From: Lepisosteus oculatus
Lineage: Eukaryota; Chordata; Actinopteri; Semionotiformes; Lepisosteidae
DNA: 64,000 nucleotides
Direction of reading: 5' to 3'
Assembly (NCBI RefSeq): GCF_040954835.1
Contig: NW_027168352.1
Location: 676,635-740,634, forward strand
How positions within the stretch are numbered: position 1 is the first letter of the stretch; each line of letters starts with the position of its first letter. Made by a program: the position numbers and the translations under genes. The notes below the pieces were generated by a model. That model was not told the origin of the DNA. It saw only the letters and a list, made by a program, of their open reading frames with translations, and searched no databases. Below, piece by piece: positions 9,503 to 18,423 of the stretch.

Positions 9503-10116
9503 GACTTCTTTGGTCGCCACGCACAAAAGGGGATTGGGGATTCGCCTAGCACTGTGATCGAACAGACCCACTCACCTCTTAGTGTGGCGGGATCTGCACA
9601 GTGCATGTCACAGCGCATCCTGCTTTCACTTCAATGCGCGTCCTGATGTACCCCGGTCTCCCGCGTGACAGGTGGGGACAGGTGACAGGTCCACTACTAA
9701 CGAGGAAGACATCGCTCTCTCCGACCCCCGGCATCGTGTCCCGACCCACCGTGCTGGAAGCCGACTCGTGCTGTGATTCCTTTACGGAGCAGAAATGACA
9801 ACCGAGGAGCCGAGAGATCATTTCAGCATTTCGCGTCTGAACGGAAAACACAAACGACCAACTCGGAATGACTTGCCTTTGACGCTTATCAAAGCGTTCT
9901 TTGTGGATCGAACAGACCCACACCTCTTAGTGTGGCGGGATCTGCACAGTGCATGTCGCAGCGCTCCCTGCTTTCACTTCAATGTGCTTCCTGATGTCGA
10001 GTCGTGTGCCGTGCGGAGGCTCTGAAAGCGAGAGCAATGAAAAGGTGCACGACGCTGTGTTAGAAAACAGAGAAGTGAAAGGCAGTCCTTTCTCTAAGGA
10101 GGTGAAAGAAAAGCTA
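9503..10116. other. Intergenic region with partial 350-bp tandem unit
   Basis: GATCGAACAGACCCA and the sequence after it occur at 9556 and again at 9906, so the region is an incomplete tandem pair with a 350-bp period. No protein gene seen. A broken tRNA-Asp lies at 9651-9706. Confidence 0.6.
9651..9706 (-). pseudogene. tRNA-Asp remnant (copy 1)
   Basis: On the complement it begins TCCTCGTTAGTA and contains CCTGTCACGCGGGAGACCGG, both typical of tRNA-Asp (GTC). The D arm and part of the anticodon stem are replaced by ACCTGTCACCTG-type duplication, and the 3' acceptor half is missing. Confidence 0.7.
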
Positions 10117-10188
10117 CTCCCCGTCGGGGAATCGAACCCCGGTCTCTCGCGTGACAGGCGGGGATACTTGCCACTATACTAACGAGGA
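10117..10188 (-). tRNA. tRNA-Asp (GTC) (copy 1)
   Basis: Minus-strand cloverleaf of 72 nt: acceptor TCCTCGT/ACGGGGA, loop CTGTCAC with anticodon GTC at 10153-10155, T arm CGGGG/CCCCG with TTCGATT. One mismatch in the anticodon stem (GCGAG in place of GCGGG). A TTTT terminator follows on the minus strand (10109-10112). Otherwise canonical. Confidence 0.82.
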
Positions 10189-10204
10189 AGACATCGCACG
10201 CTCC

Positions 10205-10425
10205 GACCCCCGGCATCGTGTCCAGACCCAGCCCTGTGGTTGAAGCCGATACCCTGGCTTCTCTCCAGACACAGCTGGGTGAGTTCCTCCAGTCAGGACA
10301 GGGGGGCTCTACTGTACACAGAGGGTGGCGGGGGTGTGGAACAACTCCTTTGTTCGGGGCCTTGGGGCATTCTTGTTGTGAAAGGCGCTATATAAAAAAC
10401 GGAATTGAAATTGAATCTTACAGGT
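10205..10425. repeat. Interspersed repeat with 3' tail (copy 1)
   Basis: Contains GATACCCTGGCTTCTCTCC, CAGCTGGGTGAGTTCCTCCA and a CACAGAGGGTGGCGGGGGTG segment also found (reversed) at 16836-17105. It then has GTGAAAGGCGCTATATAAAA followed by GAATTGAAATTGAATC, the usual 3' end of many fish SINE/LINE families. The family name is not known to me. Confidence 0.6.
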
Positions 10426-10806
10426 TTGGGTTTTTCAGAGATCTTGTCAGAGATCTTGTCTGACATGCCCGTTTCAAAAACGTTCCTCACGTTCGAGCGC
10501 CGCCGGTCTGTGACGTAACGTATCCTTACACAACCATGACGGTTTCATCATGGACAGCACGAAAGCCCGAAAAGTGGTTGACCTTTTAGTTTGGCAACGC
10601 CACGATGGATCCCAGTTTTTTTTTATTTTGGAGGCCAAAGAGGACAAAAAAGGAAACGTCCGGTGTCTTGTAGCGTGAGAAGGGTTTAAATTTCGACTTA
10701 AGGAGTTGGCCATCGTTATATTTCGCGAGGTATAATACGGGGGGAAAAAGAACATTTGTATTTATCAACCTACTAGTAATACTGGGTGGATGTCACGTTC
10801 CCCAAA
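10426..10806. other. Spacer, no gene seen
   Basis: Unique-looking sequence with a short direct repeat AGATCTTGTCAG at about 10439-10463 and a T-run at 10617-10625. Repeated, with small indels, at 28801-29196. Confidence 0.5.
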
Positions 10807-11019
10807 GTTCAGTGCCTCTCTCTAATAAAGCAGAAACGCGACATTAAACTCCGTTCGAAACGGGAGAATTCACCAGGACACGATACAACTGACGTCCGGA
10901 AAAAAAAGAAAAAAAGAACTCCTATTCCCATTTGTAATGACCCGTCGTGTTTTTCCCGGTGTACGCTTCTCTTTCGGAGACCGTTTTGTTGTTTTGCTGT
11001 TGGAATAAATGCCGAGGTG

Positions 11020-11090
11020 ACCCTTCTGTGTGGAGTCTGCGTGTTCTCTCCAGCGGGTCGTTTCCTCCACCGCAGGGGCTGGTCGAAACG
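11020..11090. repeat. Fragment of a common fish repeat (copy 1)
   Basis: CTTCTGTGTGGAGTCTGCGT then GTTCTCTCC and GTTTCCTCC resemble the widely dispersed vertebrate motif TGTGGAGTTTGCATGTTCTC. In copy 2 (about 29418-29460) the first part is deleted. Family not named. Confidence 0.4.
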
Positions 11091-11381
11091 GGGTCTCCCA
11101 ATCATCACAGAAGTGTGTGTCGTTTTGGGTGGTGGTGGTGGGGGGATGCATCGGGGATACTGCGCCCCGAGGGGGTGACCTCTCACATTGCTCCGGACGA
11201 AGGGAGAAGACCTGTACCTTCCCGAGTCCGGGTTGTGAAAACTACAGCGCTACCCTGTTTTCCATTTGTATCGTGTATTATTAGACAGTCATAAGTATCT
11301 GTACTGATCACAGAGTCCCCCTCTCACTGCCAGGACTGAAGCCCAGTGCAGCACGAATAATAATAATAATAATTAATAAGT

Positions 11382-11802
11382 CTGGACCCTCCACTCAGAG
11401 CTCCTCCCAGGTCAGGGGGATCCCCTCCAGCCCCCCCAGTGTGCAGCCCCCACCTGGATGATGCTCCAGTCCGCTCAGCAGACAGCAGCTCTCAGTGGGG
11501 AGGAGAGCAGAGGGATGGAGCCAGTTCAGAGAGGGGGGGTGATTAGGAGGCCATGATGGGTCAAGACCAGGGGGGGAATCAGGCCAGGACACTGGGGTAA
11601 CACCCCTACTCTTTTCCAGAGACACCCCGGGATTGTTAATGAGCACAGAGAGTCAGGACCTCGGTTTGACGTCTCATCCGAAGGACGGCGCCTGTTTACA
11701 GTCCAGTGTCCCCCTTCACTATACTGGGGCATCAGGACCCACACAGACCGCAGGGTGAGAGCGCCCCCTGCTGGCCCCACTCACACCTCTCGCAGCAGCA
11801 AC
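11382..11802. repeat. Dispersed repeat with CTCF-like core (B, copy 1)
   Basis: Same family as 941-1290. It retains an extra ~80 bp near its left end (around 11410-11500) that the A copies lack, so this version is closer to full length. It is flanked on the left by an AAT run. Confidence 0.65.
11760..11776 (-). promoter_or_regulatory. CTCF-like core motif (B, copy 1)
   Basis: Identical 17-bp core to the one at 1248-1264, in the same orientation. It has survived in the diverged B block. Confidence 0.5.
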
Positions 11803-11860
11803 CCTGGGGGGGGGGGGGAGGGAAAAAACCAAAAGCTAAACAGATTTTTTTAAAAAACAT

Positions 11861-11866
11861 TTTATT
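11861..11866 (-). terminator. AATAAA polyadenylation signal, minus strand (B, copy 1)
   Basis: AATAAA on the minus strand within GCATCAATAAAATG. It is about 815 bp past the stop codon of the candidate terminal exon at 12680-12847. This would make the 31-bp minisatellite part of the 3' untranslated region. Confidence 0.45.
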
Positions 11867-11880
11867 GATGCTTTACAAAA

Positions 11881-12525
11881 GTCCAGTCCAGTCTGGTGTC
11901 CCTCAGCTCCAGTCCAATCCAGTCTGATATCCCTCAGCTCCAGTCCAGTGCAGTCTGGGGCCCCTCGGCCCCAGTCAAGTCCAGTCTGGGGCCCCTCAGC
12001 TTTAGTCCAGTCTGGTGTCCCTCAGCTCCAGTGCAGTCCAGACTGGGGTCCCTCAGCTTCAGTCCAGCACAGTCTCAGGTCCCTCAGGTTCGGTCCAGCA
12101 CAGACTGGGGTCCCTCAGCTCCAGTCCAGTCCAGTCTGGTGTCCCTCAGCTTCGGTCCAGTCCAGTCTGGGGTCCCTCAGCTTCAGTCCAGCACAGTCTG
12201 GGGTCCCTCAGCTTCGGTCCAGCACAGACTGGGGTCCCTCAGCTTCGGTCCAGCACAGTCTGGTGTCCCTCAGCTTTGGCCCACCACAGACTGGGGTCCC
12301 TCAGCTTCGGTCCAGCACAAACTGGGGTCCCTCAGCTTCGGTCCAGCACAGTCTGGGGTCCCTCAGCTTCAGTCCAGACTGGGGTCCCTCAGCTTCGGTC
12401 CAGCACAGTCTGGGGTCCCTCAGCTCCAGTCCAGTCCAGTCCAGGCTATTGTCCCTAGGCTCCAGTCCAGTCGTCTGGTGTCCCTCAGCTCCGGTCCACT
12501 CCAGTCCAGTCCAGTCCAGTCCAGA
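11881..12525. repeat. 31-bp minisatellite (B, copy 1)
   Basis: About 20 units of the same family as 1381-1869, lying between the polyadenylation signal and the stop codon of the candidate minus-strand terminal exon. Confidence 0.9.
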
Positions 12526-12679
12526 TCTTAGCAGGCACAGAACCAGGAAAGGAACCTGGAAAGAATATTGTTATTGCAGTTGTGAGGGACAAAGACACAG
12601 ACGTCACCATGACATCAAACAGCAAGAGGAGACTCCTCCTTGAATCACAGACACGACCGGGCGGCGCCCCCCTGTCTGC

Positions 12680-12847
12680 TCACCTGCACCTCCTCTTCCT
12701 CTTCTTGTCCTTCCCGGCAGCCTGCTCCTCCTCTCCCTCGCTCTTCCTCTCCCTCGCTACGGTCTCCGCCGCCTCCATCGGCTCGTCCTGATCTTCTGTC
12801 TCCACTGACACGCAGCTCAGGGACTTCAAAAAGACGCAACAGCGCTT
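12680..12847 (-). CDS. Candidate terminal exon of unknown gene (copy 1)
   Basis: Minus strand: a pyrimidine-rich acceptor CTGTCTCTGCTTCAG, then 55 codons and TGA at 12680-12682. The peptide begins KRCCVFLKSLSCVSVETEDQ, has an acidic stretch (MEAAE, EGEEEQ) and ends GKDKKRKRRCR, a basic tail of nuclear-localisation type. A GTGAGC donor overlaps the last codons, so it could instead be an internal 164-bp exon (12684-12847); the AATAAA at 11861-11866 favours a last exon. The phase fits the 48-bp exon at 13878-13925. I do not recognise the protein. The diverged paralogue in block A keeps the frame open, which mildly supports coding. Confidence 0.45.
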   Translation of the reverse strand, partial: KRCCVFLKSLSCVSVETEDQDEPMEAAETVARERKSEGEEEQAAGKDKKRKRRCR

Positions 12848-12885
12848 CTGAAGCAGAGACAGGAGAGTCACGTTAAGAGTCGGAC

Positions 12886-13285
12886 TGGACACTCCAGGAC
12901 ATGAACACTGCACTGAGAGAGAGAGGGGTTCATACAGACACACTGACTGGACACTCCAGTACATGAACACTGCACTGAGAGAGAGAGAGGTTCATACAAA
13001 CATACTGACTAGACACTCCAGTACATGAACACTGCACTGAGAGAGAGAGGGGTTCATACAGACACACTGACTGGACACTCCAGTACATGAACACTGCACT
13101 GAGAGAGAGAGGGGTTCACACAGACACCCTGACTGACTGGACACTCCAGTACATGAACACTGCACAGAGAGAGAGAGGTGTTCATACAGACACACTGACT
13201 GGACACTCCAGGACATGAACACTGCACTGAGAGAGAGAGGGGTTCATACAGACACCCTGACTGGACACTGACTGGACACTGGACA
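12886..13285. repeat. 62-bp minisatellite (B, copy 1)
   Basis: About six units of the 62-bp repeat, just upstream (in minus-strand sense) of the candidate terminal exon, i.e. intronic. Confidence 0.9.
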
Positions 13286-13534
13286 GGAGTAAAGAGAGGA
13301 TCAGAGCATTACCCACCTTCTTTTTCTTCTGTCTCACAGGAGGTGGTGATTGGACCTCCTCCAGCTGGAGTCCGAGGAGGGAGAGAGAGGGCAGGAGAGG
13401 GACAGCACAGGGAGAGAAAGAGAGAGACAGGTGAGTCAAGTGTCCCAAGAGCACAGAGACTCTGCTGAGATCACACTCGCAGTGAGTGAGCCTGGGTGTA
13501 GCCCACTAATACTGACCCTCTGGACACCACAGGA

Positions 13535-14494
13535 CAGAGAGGAGGAGGAGGAGAGAGACACACTGCCTGGACACCACAGGACAGAGAGGAGGAGGAGAGA
13601 GACACTGACAGACAGGGCTGAAAGAGAGAGAGACAGAGAGGCAGGGACAGACAGACAGCAGGCCGAGAGAGAGACACTGAGATCGAGGGACAGACAGACT
13701 GAGAGACAGGGCTGAAAGAGAGAGAGACAGAGAGGCAGGGACAGACAGACAGAGCAGGCCGAGAGAGACACTGACAGACAGGGCTGAAAGAGAGAGAGAC
13801 ACTGAGACCCAGGGACAGACAAGACGGTGAAACTCCACCACAGACAGGACAGGAGGCAGGGTGGGACCAGCACTGACCTCCTTCCTCTCTCCTGCCAGAG
13901 GAACTGTCTCCACCTCCTCTTCCTCCTGCAAGTCAAGAGACAGGCTGAGAGAGAGACGGGCTGGCGGGACATCGGCGAACAGAGCTGAAGGCAGAGAGCC
14001 GGTGAGACAGGCCCAGCTGGGACAACGCAGGACAGACAGAGAGACAGACAGGGAGACACACGGAGAGACACAGGGAGACAGGCCCAGCTGGGACAACGCA
14101 GGACAGACAGAGAGCAGGGAGACACAGGGAGAGAGACCCAGCTGGGACAACGCAGGACAGACAGAGAGCAGGGAGACACACGGAGAGACACAGGGAGACA
14201 GGCCCAGCTGGGACAAAGCAGGACAGACAGAGAGCAGGGAGACATGGAAAGAGAGAGGGAGAGAGACAGGGAGAGAGGGACAGACACAGAGACTCAGAAG
14301 GACAGAAAGACAGAAAGAGAGAAGTGCAGATGGACAGATGACAGAGACAGAGAAAAGGACATATGGACTGATGGACAGAAAGACAGAAAAGGACAGAAAG
14401 ACAGATGGACAGAAGGACAGATGGACTGAAGGATAGACGGACAGAAGGACAGATGGGCGGACAGACAGATGGACGGACAGACGGACAGACTCTG
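13535..14494. repeat. GACAGA-rich low-complexity intron region (copy 1)
   Basis: Purine-rich imperfect repeats of GACAGACAGAGAGCAGGGAG and CCCAGCTGGGACAACGCAGG. The candidate 48-bp exon lies inside it. The long Cys/Leu/Ser-rich minus-strand and Glu/Arg-rich plus-strand open frames here come from the repeats. Confidence 0.85.
13878..13925 (-). CDS. Candidate 48-bp acidic exon of unknown gene (copy 1)
   Basis: Minus strand: acceptor CTTGACTTGCAG, 16 codons reading EEEEVETVPLAGERKE, donor GAG|GTCAGT. The length is 3n and both ends are phase 0, so it joins in frame to the 390-bp exon upstream and to the KRCC exon downstream. The joined peptide would have an acidic patch (SDEEEEEVE). Good splice signals at both ends support it; the small size makes it uncertain. 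Confidence 0.4.
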
Positions 14495-14504
14495 CCCCAC
14501 TTGC

Positions 14505-14894
14505 CTCGTCAGACATCTCAGCCTCTCTCCTTGCCCTCCGCACCGGGGAGCCCCAGGCGGGGCCTGGCGGGGCCGGGCGGGCGATGGGGGGCAGGACGGG
14601 CGGGGGCAGGGGCAGGGGCACCGCCCCGGGCAGCAGGGGGGGCTCGAGGGGCATGGCGGGGAGGAAGGGGGGGCGGCGGGGCGGGGCGGTCAGGGGCCTG
14701 AGGGGGCCGGAGGGGGGGGGCGGTGGCGGGGAGCGGAGGGGGCTCTCGGGCGAGGAGGGGGGGGACACCGAGCGGAACGAGCCGGGCGAGCCCGAGCGGG
14801 ACGAGCCGGGCGACCCCGGGAGCTCCAGCTGCAGCTCGGCCGCCCTCTCCAGCTTCTGGACGAGCTCGGGGAAGCACGAAGACACCACGGGATT
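14505..14894 (-). CDS. Candidate 390-bp proline-rich exon of unknown gene (copy 1)
   Basis: Minus strand: acceptor TTTCCCCGCTGGACAG, then 130 codons open in phase 0, ending EAEMSDE before GAG|GCAAGT, a GC-type donor. The peptide opens with a helical-looking segment (NPVVSSCFPELVQKLERAAE), passes through a Ser/Pro region with SP sites (SPPSSPES), then a long proline-rich region (PPPPPP, LPLPPPVLPP), and closes with a basic patch (RRARRE). The 3n length and phase match the 48-bp exon. A second frame is also open for about 120 codons because of the GC bias. Gene identity is unknown. Confidence 0.45.
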
Positions 14895-14954
14895 CTGTCC
14901 AGCGGGGAAAGGGGGAGACACAACGCAGGGGGGATGAGGAGCAGAGACTACGCC

Positions 14955-15290
14955 TGGACAGGTGAGTGTGTACAGTGTGTCCAGTAAGAGTCTGGACAGG
15001 TCTCTACAGTGTGTCCAGTGAGAGTGTGGACAGGTGAGTGTGTACAGTGTGTCCAGTGAGAGTGTGGACATGTGAGAGTGGACAGTGTGTCCAGTGAGTG
15101 TGGACAGGTGAGTGTGGACAGTGTGTCCAGTGAGAGTGTGGACAGGTGAGAGTGCACAGTGTGTCCAGTGAGTGTGGACAGTGTGTCCAGTGAGAGTCTG
15201 GACAGGTGAGTGTGTCCAGTGTGTCCAGTAAGAGTCTGGACAGGCGAGTGTGTCCAGTGTGTCCAGTAAGAGTGTGGACAGGTGTGTCCA
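14955..15290. repeat. 38-bp minisatellite with splice-donor-like core (copy 1)
   Basis: Units of ACAGGTGAGTGTGTACAGTG followed by TGTCCAGTGAGAGTCTGG. Several units contain CAGGTGAGT, the ideal 5' splice site on the plus strand. It lies between the possible 37-bp exon and the 390-bp exon, i.e. in an intron of the minus-strand gene. Confidence 0.9.
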
Positions 15291-15366
15291 ACAGTAAGAA
15301 GCTGTCTTACCCTGTAACCCAGCTCAGGGGTGTTAGGGGGTGCTCTGTCTCCTCCCCAGATCTCAC

Positions 15367-15403
15367 CTTCAGCTCTGGTGAAATGCCGGACCACTAGGAG
15401 ACG
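15367..15403 (-). CDS. Possible 37-bp exon (copy 1)
   Basis: Minus strand: acceptor CTCGTTTCCAG, a 37-bp segment readable only as RLLVVRHFTRAE plus one base, and a strong donor AAG|GTGAGA. Splice signals are good on both sides. However, the phase it leaves does not fit the preferred frame of the 390-bp exon, so an unseen exon, another acceptor, or no exon at all are possible. Confidence 0.25.
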
Positions 15404-15490
15404 CTGGAAACGAGGACACAAGACAGAGGTCAGGTCCACAGAGCTCACTCAATCACTACAGCAAGCAGAGACCTCTTGGCCATCAGGACT

Positions 15491-15714
15491 GTGGGGGTCA
15501 GAGTGGGGAGCTGTAGGGTATCGGGAGTTTAGGGGTCAGTGTGGGGAGCTGTAGGGTATCGGGAGTTTAGGGGTCAGTGTGTGGGGAGCTGTAGGGTATC
15601 GGGAGTTTAGGGGTCAGTGTGGGGAGATGTAGGGTATCAGGAGTTTAGGGGTAAGTGTGGGGAGCTGTAGGGTATCGGGAGTTTAGGGGTCAGTGTGGGG
15701 AGCTGTAGGGTAGA
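15491..15714. repeat. 38-bp G-rich minisatellite with telomere-like motifs (copy 1)
   Basis: About six units of GTGGGGAGCTGTAGGGTATC plus GGGAGTTTAGGGGTCAGT. Each unit holds TAGGGT and TTTAGGGG on the same strand as the telomeric repeat found in copy 2. Confidence 0.9.
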
Positions 15715-15782
15715 TGTGGGGCACCGGGCCCACCACAGGGCGGCCGGTCCAGTCTCGCGGAAGGCGACCGGGTCAGACTTAC

Positions 15783-15851
15783 GGAAAAGCACCGGGACTT
15801 GGGCAGGGACCTCTCCCGCTGCCAGTCCGGGTTCGGCCTGACCGGTGTGAC
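15783..15851 (-). CDS. Possible 69-bp exon, copy 1 only
   Basis: Minus strand: acceptor GGCGTCTTCACAG, 23 open codons (VTPVRPNPDWQRERSLPK then SRCFS), and a consensus donor GTAAGT. It lies just past the point where copy 2 is truncated, so the second gene copy would lack it. The codon phase relative to other exons is not established. Confidence 0.25.
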
Positions 15852-15941
15852 CTGTGAAGACGCCAAACAGCCCATCTCCGAGACAGCTCTGACCACATAG
15901 CCCAGCCCAGTCGTGTCGAGACTAGGGGCCTTGGGCAGTCT

Positions 15942-16382
15942 TGACAGTGTGTCCAGTGAGAGTGTGGACAGGTGAGTGTGTACAGTGTGTCCAGTGAGAG
16001 TCTGGACAGGTGAGTGTGTACAGTGTGTCCAGTGAGAGTCTGGACAGGTGAGTCAGACCAGTGTGTCCAGTAAGAGTCTGGACAGGTGAGTCTCTACAGT
16101 GTGTCCAGTGAGAGTCTGGACAGGTGAGTGTGTACAGTGTGTCCAGTAAGAGTCTGGACAGGTGAGTCTCTACAGTGTGTCCAGTGAGAGTCTGGACAGG
16201 TGAGTGTGTACAGTGTGTCCAGTAAGAGTCTGGACAGGTGAGTCTCTAAAGTGTCTCCAGTGAGAGTCTGGACAGGTGAGTGTGTACAGTGTGTCCAGTA
16301 AGAGTCTGGACAGGTGAGTGTGTACAATGAGTCCAGTAAGAGTCTGGACAGGTGAGTCTCTACAGTGTGTCCAGGAAGAGTG
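15942..16382. repeat. 38-bp splice-donor-like minisatellite, second array, copy 1 only
   Basis: About 11 units of the same 38-bp family as 14955-15290, again with repeated CAGGTGAGT. It is separated from the first array by 650 bp and has no counterpart in copy 2, which is cut earlier. Confidence 0.9.
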
Positions 16383-16548
16383 TGGGACGTTCAGAGGCAA
16401 TCTGTGCACTCAGAAGGTCATAATGGACCTGCAGCTTGGTTTTCCTCGGACCCGCGACCCTGTCTCTTGAGCCAAGGCGTGTCCTCAGTCAAGATCACCA
16501 CTGGAAGTGTCTCTCCTTGTCTGGAGGTGTTACCGTGAGACCTGGTCT
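16383..16548. other. Spacer, no gene seen
   Basis: Unique-looking sequence between the second 38-bp array and a retroposon tail. Nothing recognised. Confidence 0.4.
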
Positions 16549-16620
16549 GTCAAGCGCTTTGCGCTGCTATGTGTGTGAAAGGTGCTCTATCAGTGAAGTT
16601 TATTATTATTATTATTATAA
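16549..16620 (+). repeat. Retroposon 3' tail with (ATT)n
   Basis: CAAGCGCTTTGCGCTGCTAT, then GTGAAAGGTGCTCTATCAG and GTTTATTATTATTATTATTA. This is the usual 3' end of CR1/L2-type LINEs and the SINEs that share their tails. Only the tail is evident. Confidence 0.6.
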
Positions 16621-16835
16621 TACAGCGAGCGCTGCTGGGGGCGGAGAGGCCAGTCGGAGGAGGGCTGGACGCTGGACGCTGGACGGCGGGCGGGAGGGGT
16701 GGACTTACGACGCCTCGCCGGGCCCGGGTCCTGCTGCGACCGCGCACGGCCGTGCGGCATCTCTGTCGGTCCATCGTCCTGCCGAGACAAGAAGAGTCAC
16801 AGAGGGGAGGGGGCGGAGCCACACAGCTGGGTGGC

Positions 16836-17105
16836 TTGTTCCCCACCCCCGCCCCCCTCTGTGTACAGAAGAGCCTCCTGTCATGACTGGAGGAGCTCAC
16901 CCAGCTGTGTCCTGAGAGAAGCCAGGGTATCAGCTTTGTTCCACACCCCCGCCACTCTCTGTGTACAGTAGACCCTCCTGTCCTGACTGGAGGAGCTCAC
17001 CCAGCTGTGTCTGGAGAGAAGCCAGGGTATCGGCTTCAACCACAGGGCTGGGCAGCTTGTTCCCCACCCCCACCACTCTCTGTGTAGAGGTGCACCTCCT
17101 CTCAA
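16836..17105. repeat. Two tandem fragments of an interspersed repeat, copy 1 only
   Basis: CCTCCTG(T)C(A/C)TGACTGGAGG, AGCTCACCCAGCTGTGTC, AGAGAAGCCAGGGTATC and CCGCCACTCTCTGTGTA occur twice in a row, about 108 bp apart. Shorter pieces lie at 8313-8388 and 10205-10425, and the 49-bp minisatellite unit contains part of it in reverse complement. Confidence 0.65.
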
Positions 17106-17339
17106 TATCTTTTTACAGCAAGATCACACCCATAAGAGTGGAGTAACAGGGAAAAAAAACAACTTATTTCTCAACTTATTTTATTTCTCGACAGCGGCAT
17201 TTTTTAACTGACTTACCGATTCACGGGGATACTTAAGGGCGAAACTGAAGCTGAAACTATTATTTGATTGAAGTTGAAGTAACCCGCGAATCTTTTTTGG
17301 AATTAACACGTGTTTAGAAAGCGATATATAATCCTTTCC

Positions 17340-17520
17340 TCCTCCTCTCTCTTCACTCCTCTGAGCTCACGGGGCTCCGGCGCCGCCCCCCGCTAGAATC
17401 CGCCGCTCTGTGACGTCAGGCGGCTCATTGTGACGCCCCCGTGACGTCGCCCCCGACGCGCTCACGGCTCGGCCGCGAAAAACAAAAATGGCCGACATTT
17501 TTCGCGGATGTTGTTTTTTT
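17340..17520. promoter_or_regulatory. CpG-rich promoter-like segment
   Basis: A GC- and CpG-dense stretch. It holds a perfect CRE palindrome TGACGTCA at 17411-17418, a half-matching TGACGTCG at 17442-17449, and AAAATGGCC at 17485-17493 (YY1-type, followed by a partial inverted copy GACATTTT). A GATATATAA string lies just upstream at about 17322. It is upstream of the minus-strand candidate exons, so it may be their promoter; a bidirectional or plus-strand role is equally open. Absent from copy 2. Confidence 0.4.
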
Positions 17521-18069
17521 TTAGGTGGACATTTTATTTTTCCAACTCTCGGCGGCCAGCCGGGTGTCCCTGTACGAACCCGGTAGTCGCCACCCCGGAC
17601 AAGCAGGGGAAACGGGTCCAGCTGTTTCTGGCCCAAGGGTTACAAAAGCTGCATTTGAATTTAAAGACAAAATCACGTCGAGGGCGCATTCAGCACCCCC
17701 ACGTCCAACACGGGTTTCCGTGGGGTGGGGTTCAGTGAAATTAGCACCCCCCCGACCCCCAAGTCAAAGAAAGACCAACCTCCACCCCCCTCTAGCGGCC
17801 AAGGGCGGAAATTTCGGGCCACGCCACGTCCAAAAAACACGGGTTCCCCCCCCCCTCCCCCTGTCCTGCGGGGAAAAGACACGGCATTTTCTTTTCCGAG
17901 CCCTGCGTGGGACCTCACGACCCCCCCCAAAAAAAACGGGCTTCGGAGACGAGGAAAACCAGGCACGTCGACCTCTCTACAACACCACCCGGCCGTTTCT
18001 GTTTCAAACCGTGGTAAAAAAATAAATACAATTTCGCCCCTCACCGACCGCCGCGCAAAAAAACACAAC
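17521..18069. other. C-rich sequence before copy 2, no gene seen
   Basis: Runs of C on the plus strand (for example 17747-17760, 17846-17862, 17922-17930) and no convincing gene or element. It forms the left flank of copy 2. Confidence 0.4.
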
Positions 18070-18423
18070 TTCACGCTACAGAAACGGCCTGTGTGAGGGG
18101 GGGCACGGGAAAAAAATAAAACCGTGTGCGTGTTTTCGGCAGAGTAAGCTCAGCGGGGAAACTCCCTGAATCTCAGGGTTGCTTCTTGAACCCCGAAAAC
18201 GACCTTTTTTCTCTCTCTCGTTTTCTTAGTGTCTGGGACGTTCACGAACTCCGCCGCGTCGGTGCGATTCCCAGCGGGACTTGAACATAACCCCCCCGTG
18301 GGGCCACAGCGCCCCCGTGTGGCCGAGAGGACCACCACCCTCAGGGCTGAGCTTTTACTGCCGTGTCCCGCTTTTACTCTGGCGATGAAGGAGGGAATCA
18401 AGGAGGAGAATTAATATTGTGAT

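Larger units (their letters stand above)
10807..13489. repeat. Block B, copy 1: 3' end of candidate minus-strand gene
   Basis: Paralogous to 627-2583 in the same orientation. It is longer because it holds about 20 rather than 16 units of the 31-bp minisatellite, about six rather than two of the 62-bp one, an extra GC-rich stretch near 11410-11500, and a ~200-bp insertion near 10960-11180. At 13489 it continues into a GACAGA-rich intron and further candidate exons, so B looks like the parent locus and A the partial duplicate. Confidence 0.85.
1..18069. repeat. Segmental tandem duplication, copy 1
   Basis: The sequence from base 1 restarts at 18070 with the same text and keeps the same order of elements for about 16 kb. 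The offset is 18069 at the left edge, about 18010 over the 49-bp array, 18013 over the first tRNA genes and 18442 at the right edge, so the copies differ by a few indels and scattered substitutions. The matched part of copy 1 is 1-15714; 15715-18069 has no counterpart in copy 2. The left edge of copy 1 coincides with the window start, so more copies may lie outside. Confidence 0.95.

Noticed and set aside
7522-10806. Other small RNA genes (5S rRNA, U6, snoRNA) in the tRNA cluster
   Set aside because: No characteristic 5S or U6 strings were seen. Only the tRNA genes and their remnants can be supported.
17367-17636. Minus-strand frame of 89 codons starting near the YY1-type site
   Set aside because: It has no recognisable domain and overlaps C-rich sequence. 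It could include a first exon, but no evidence distinguishes it from chance in CpG-rich DNA.
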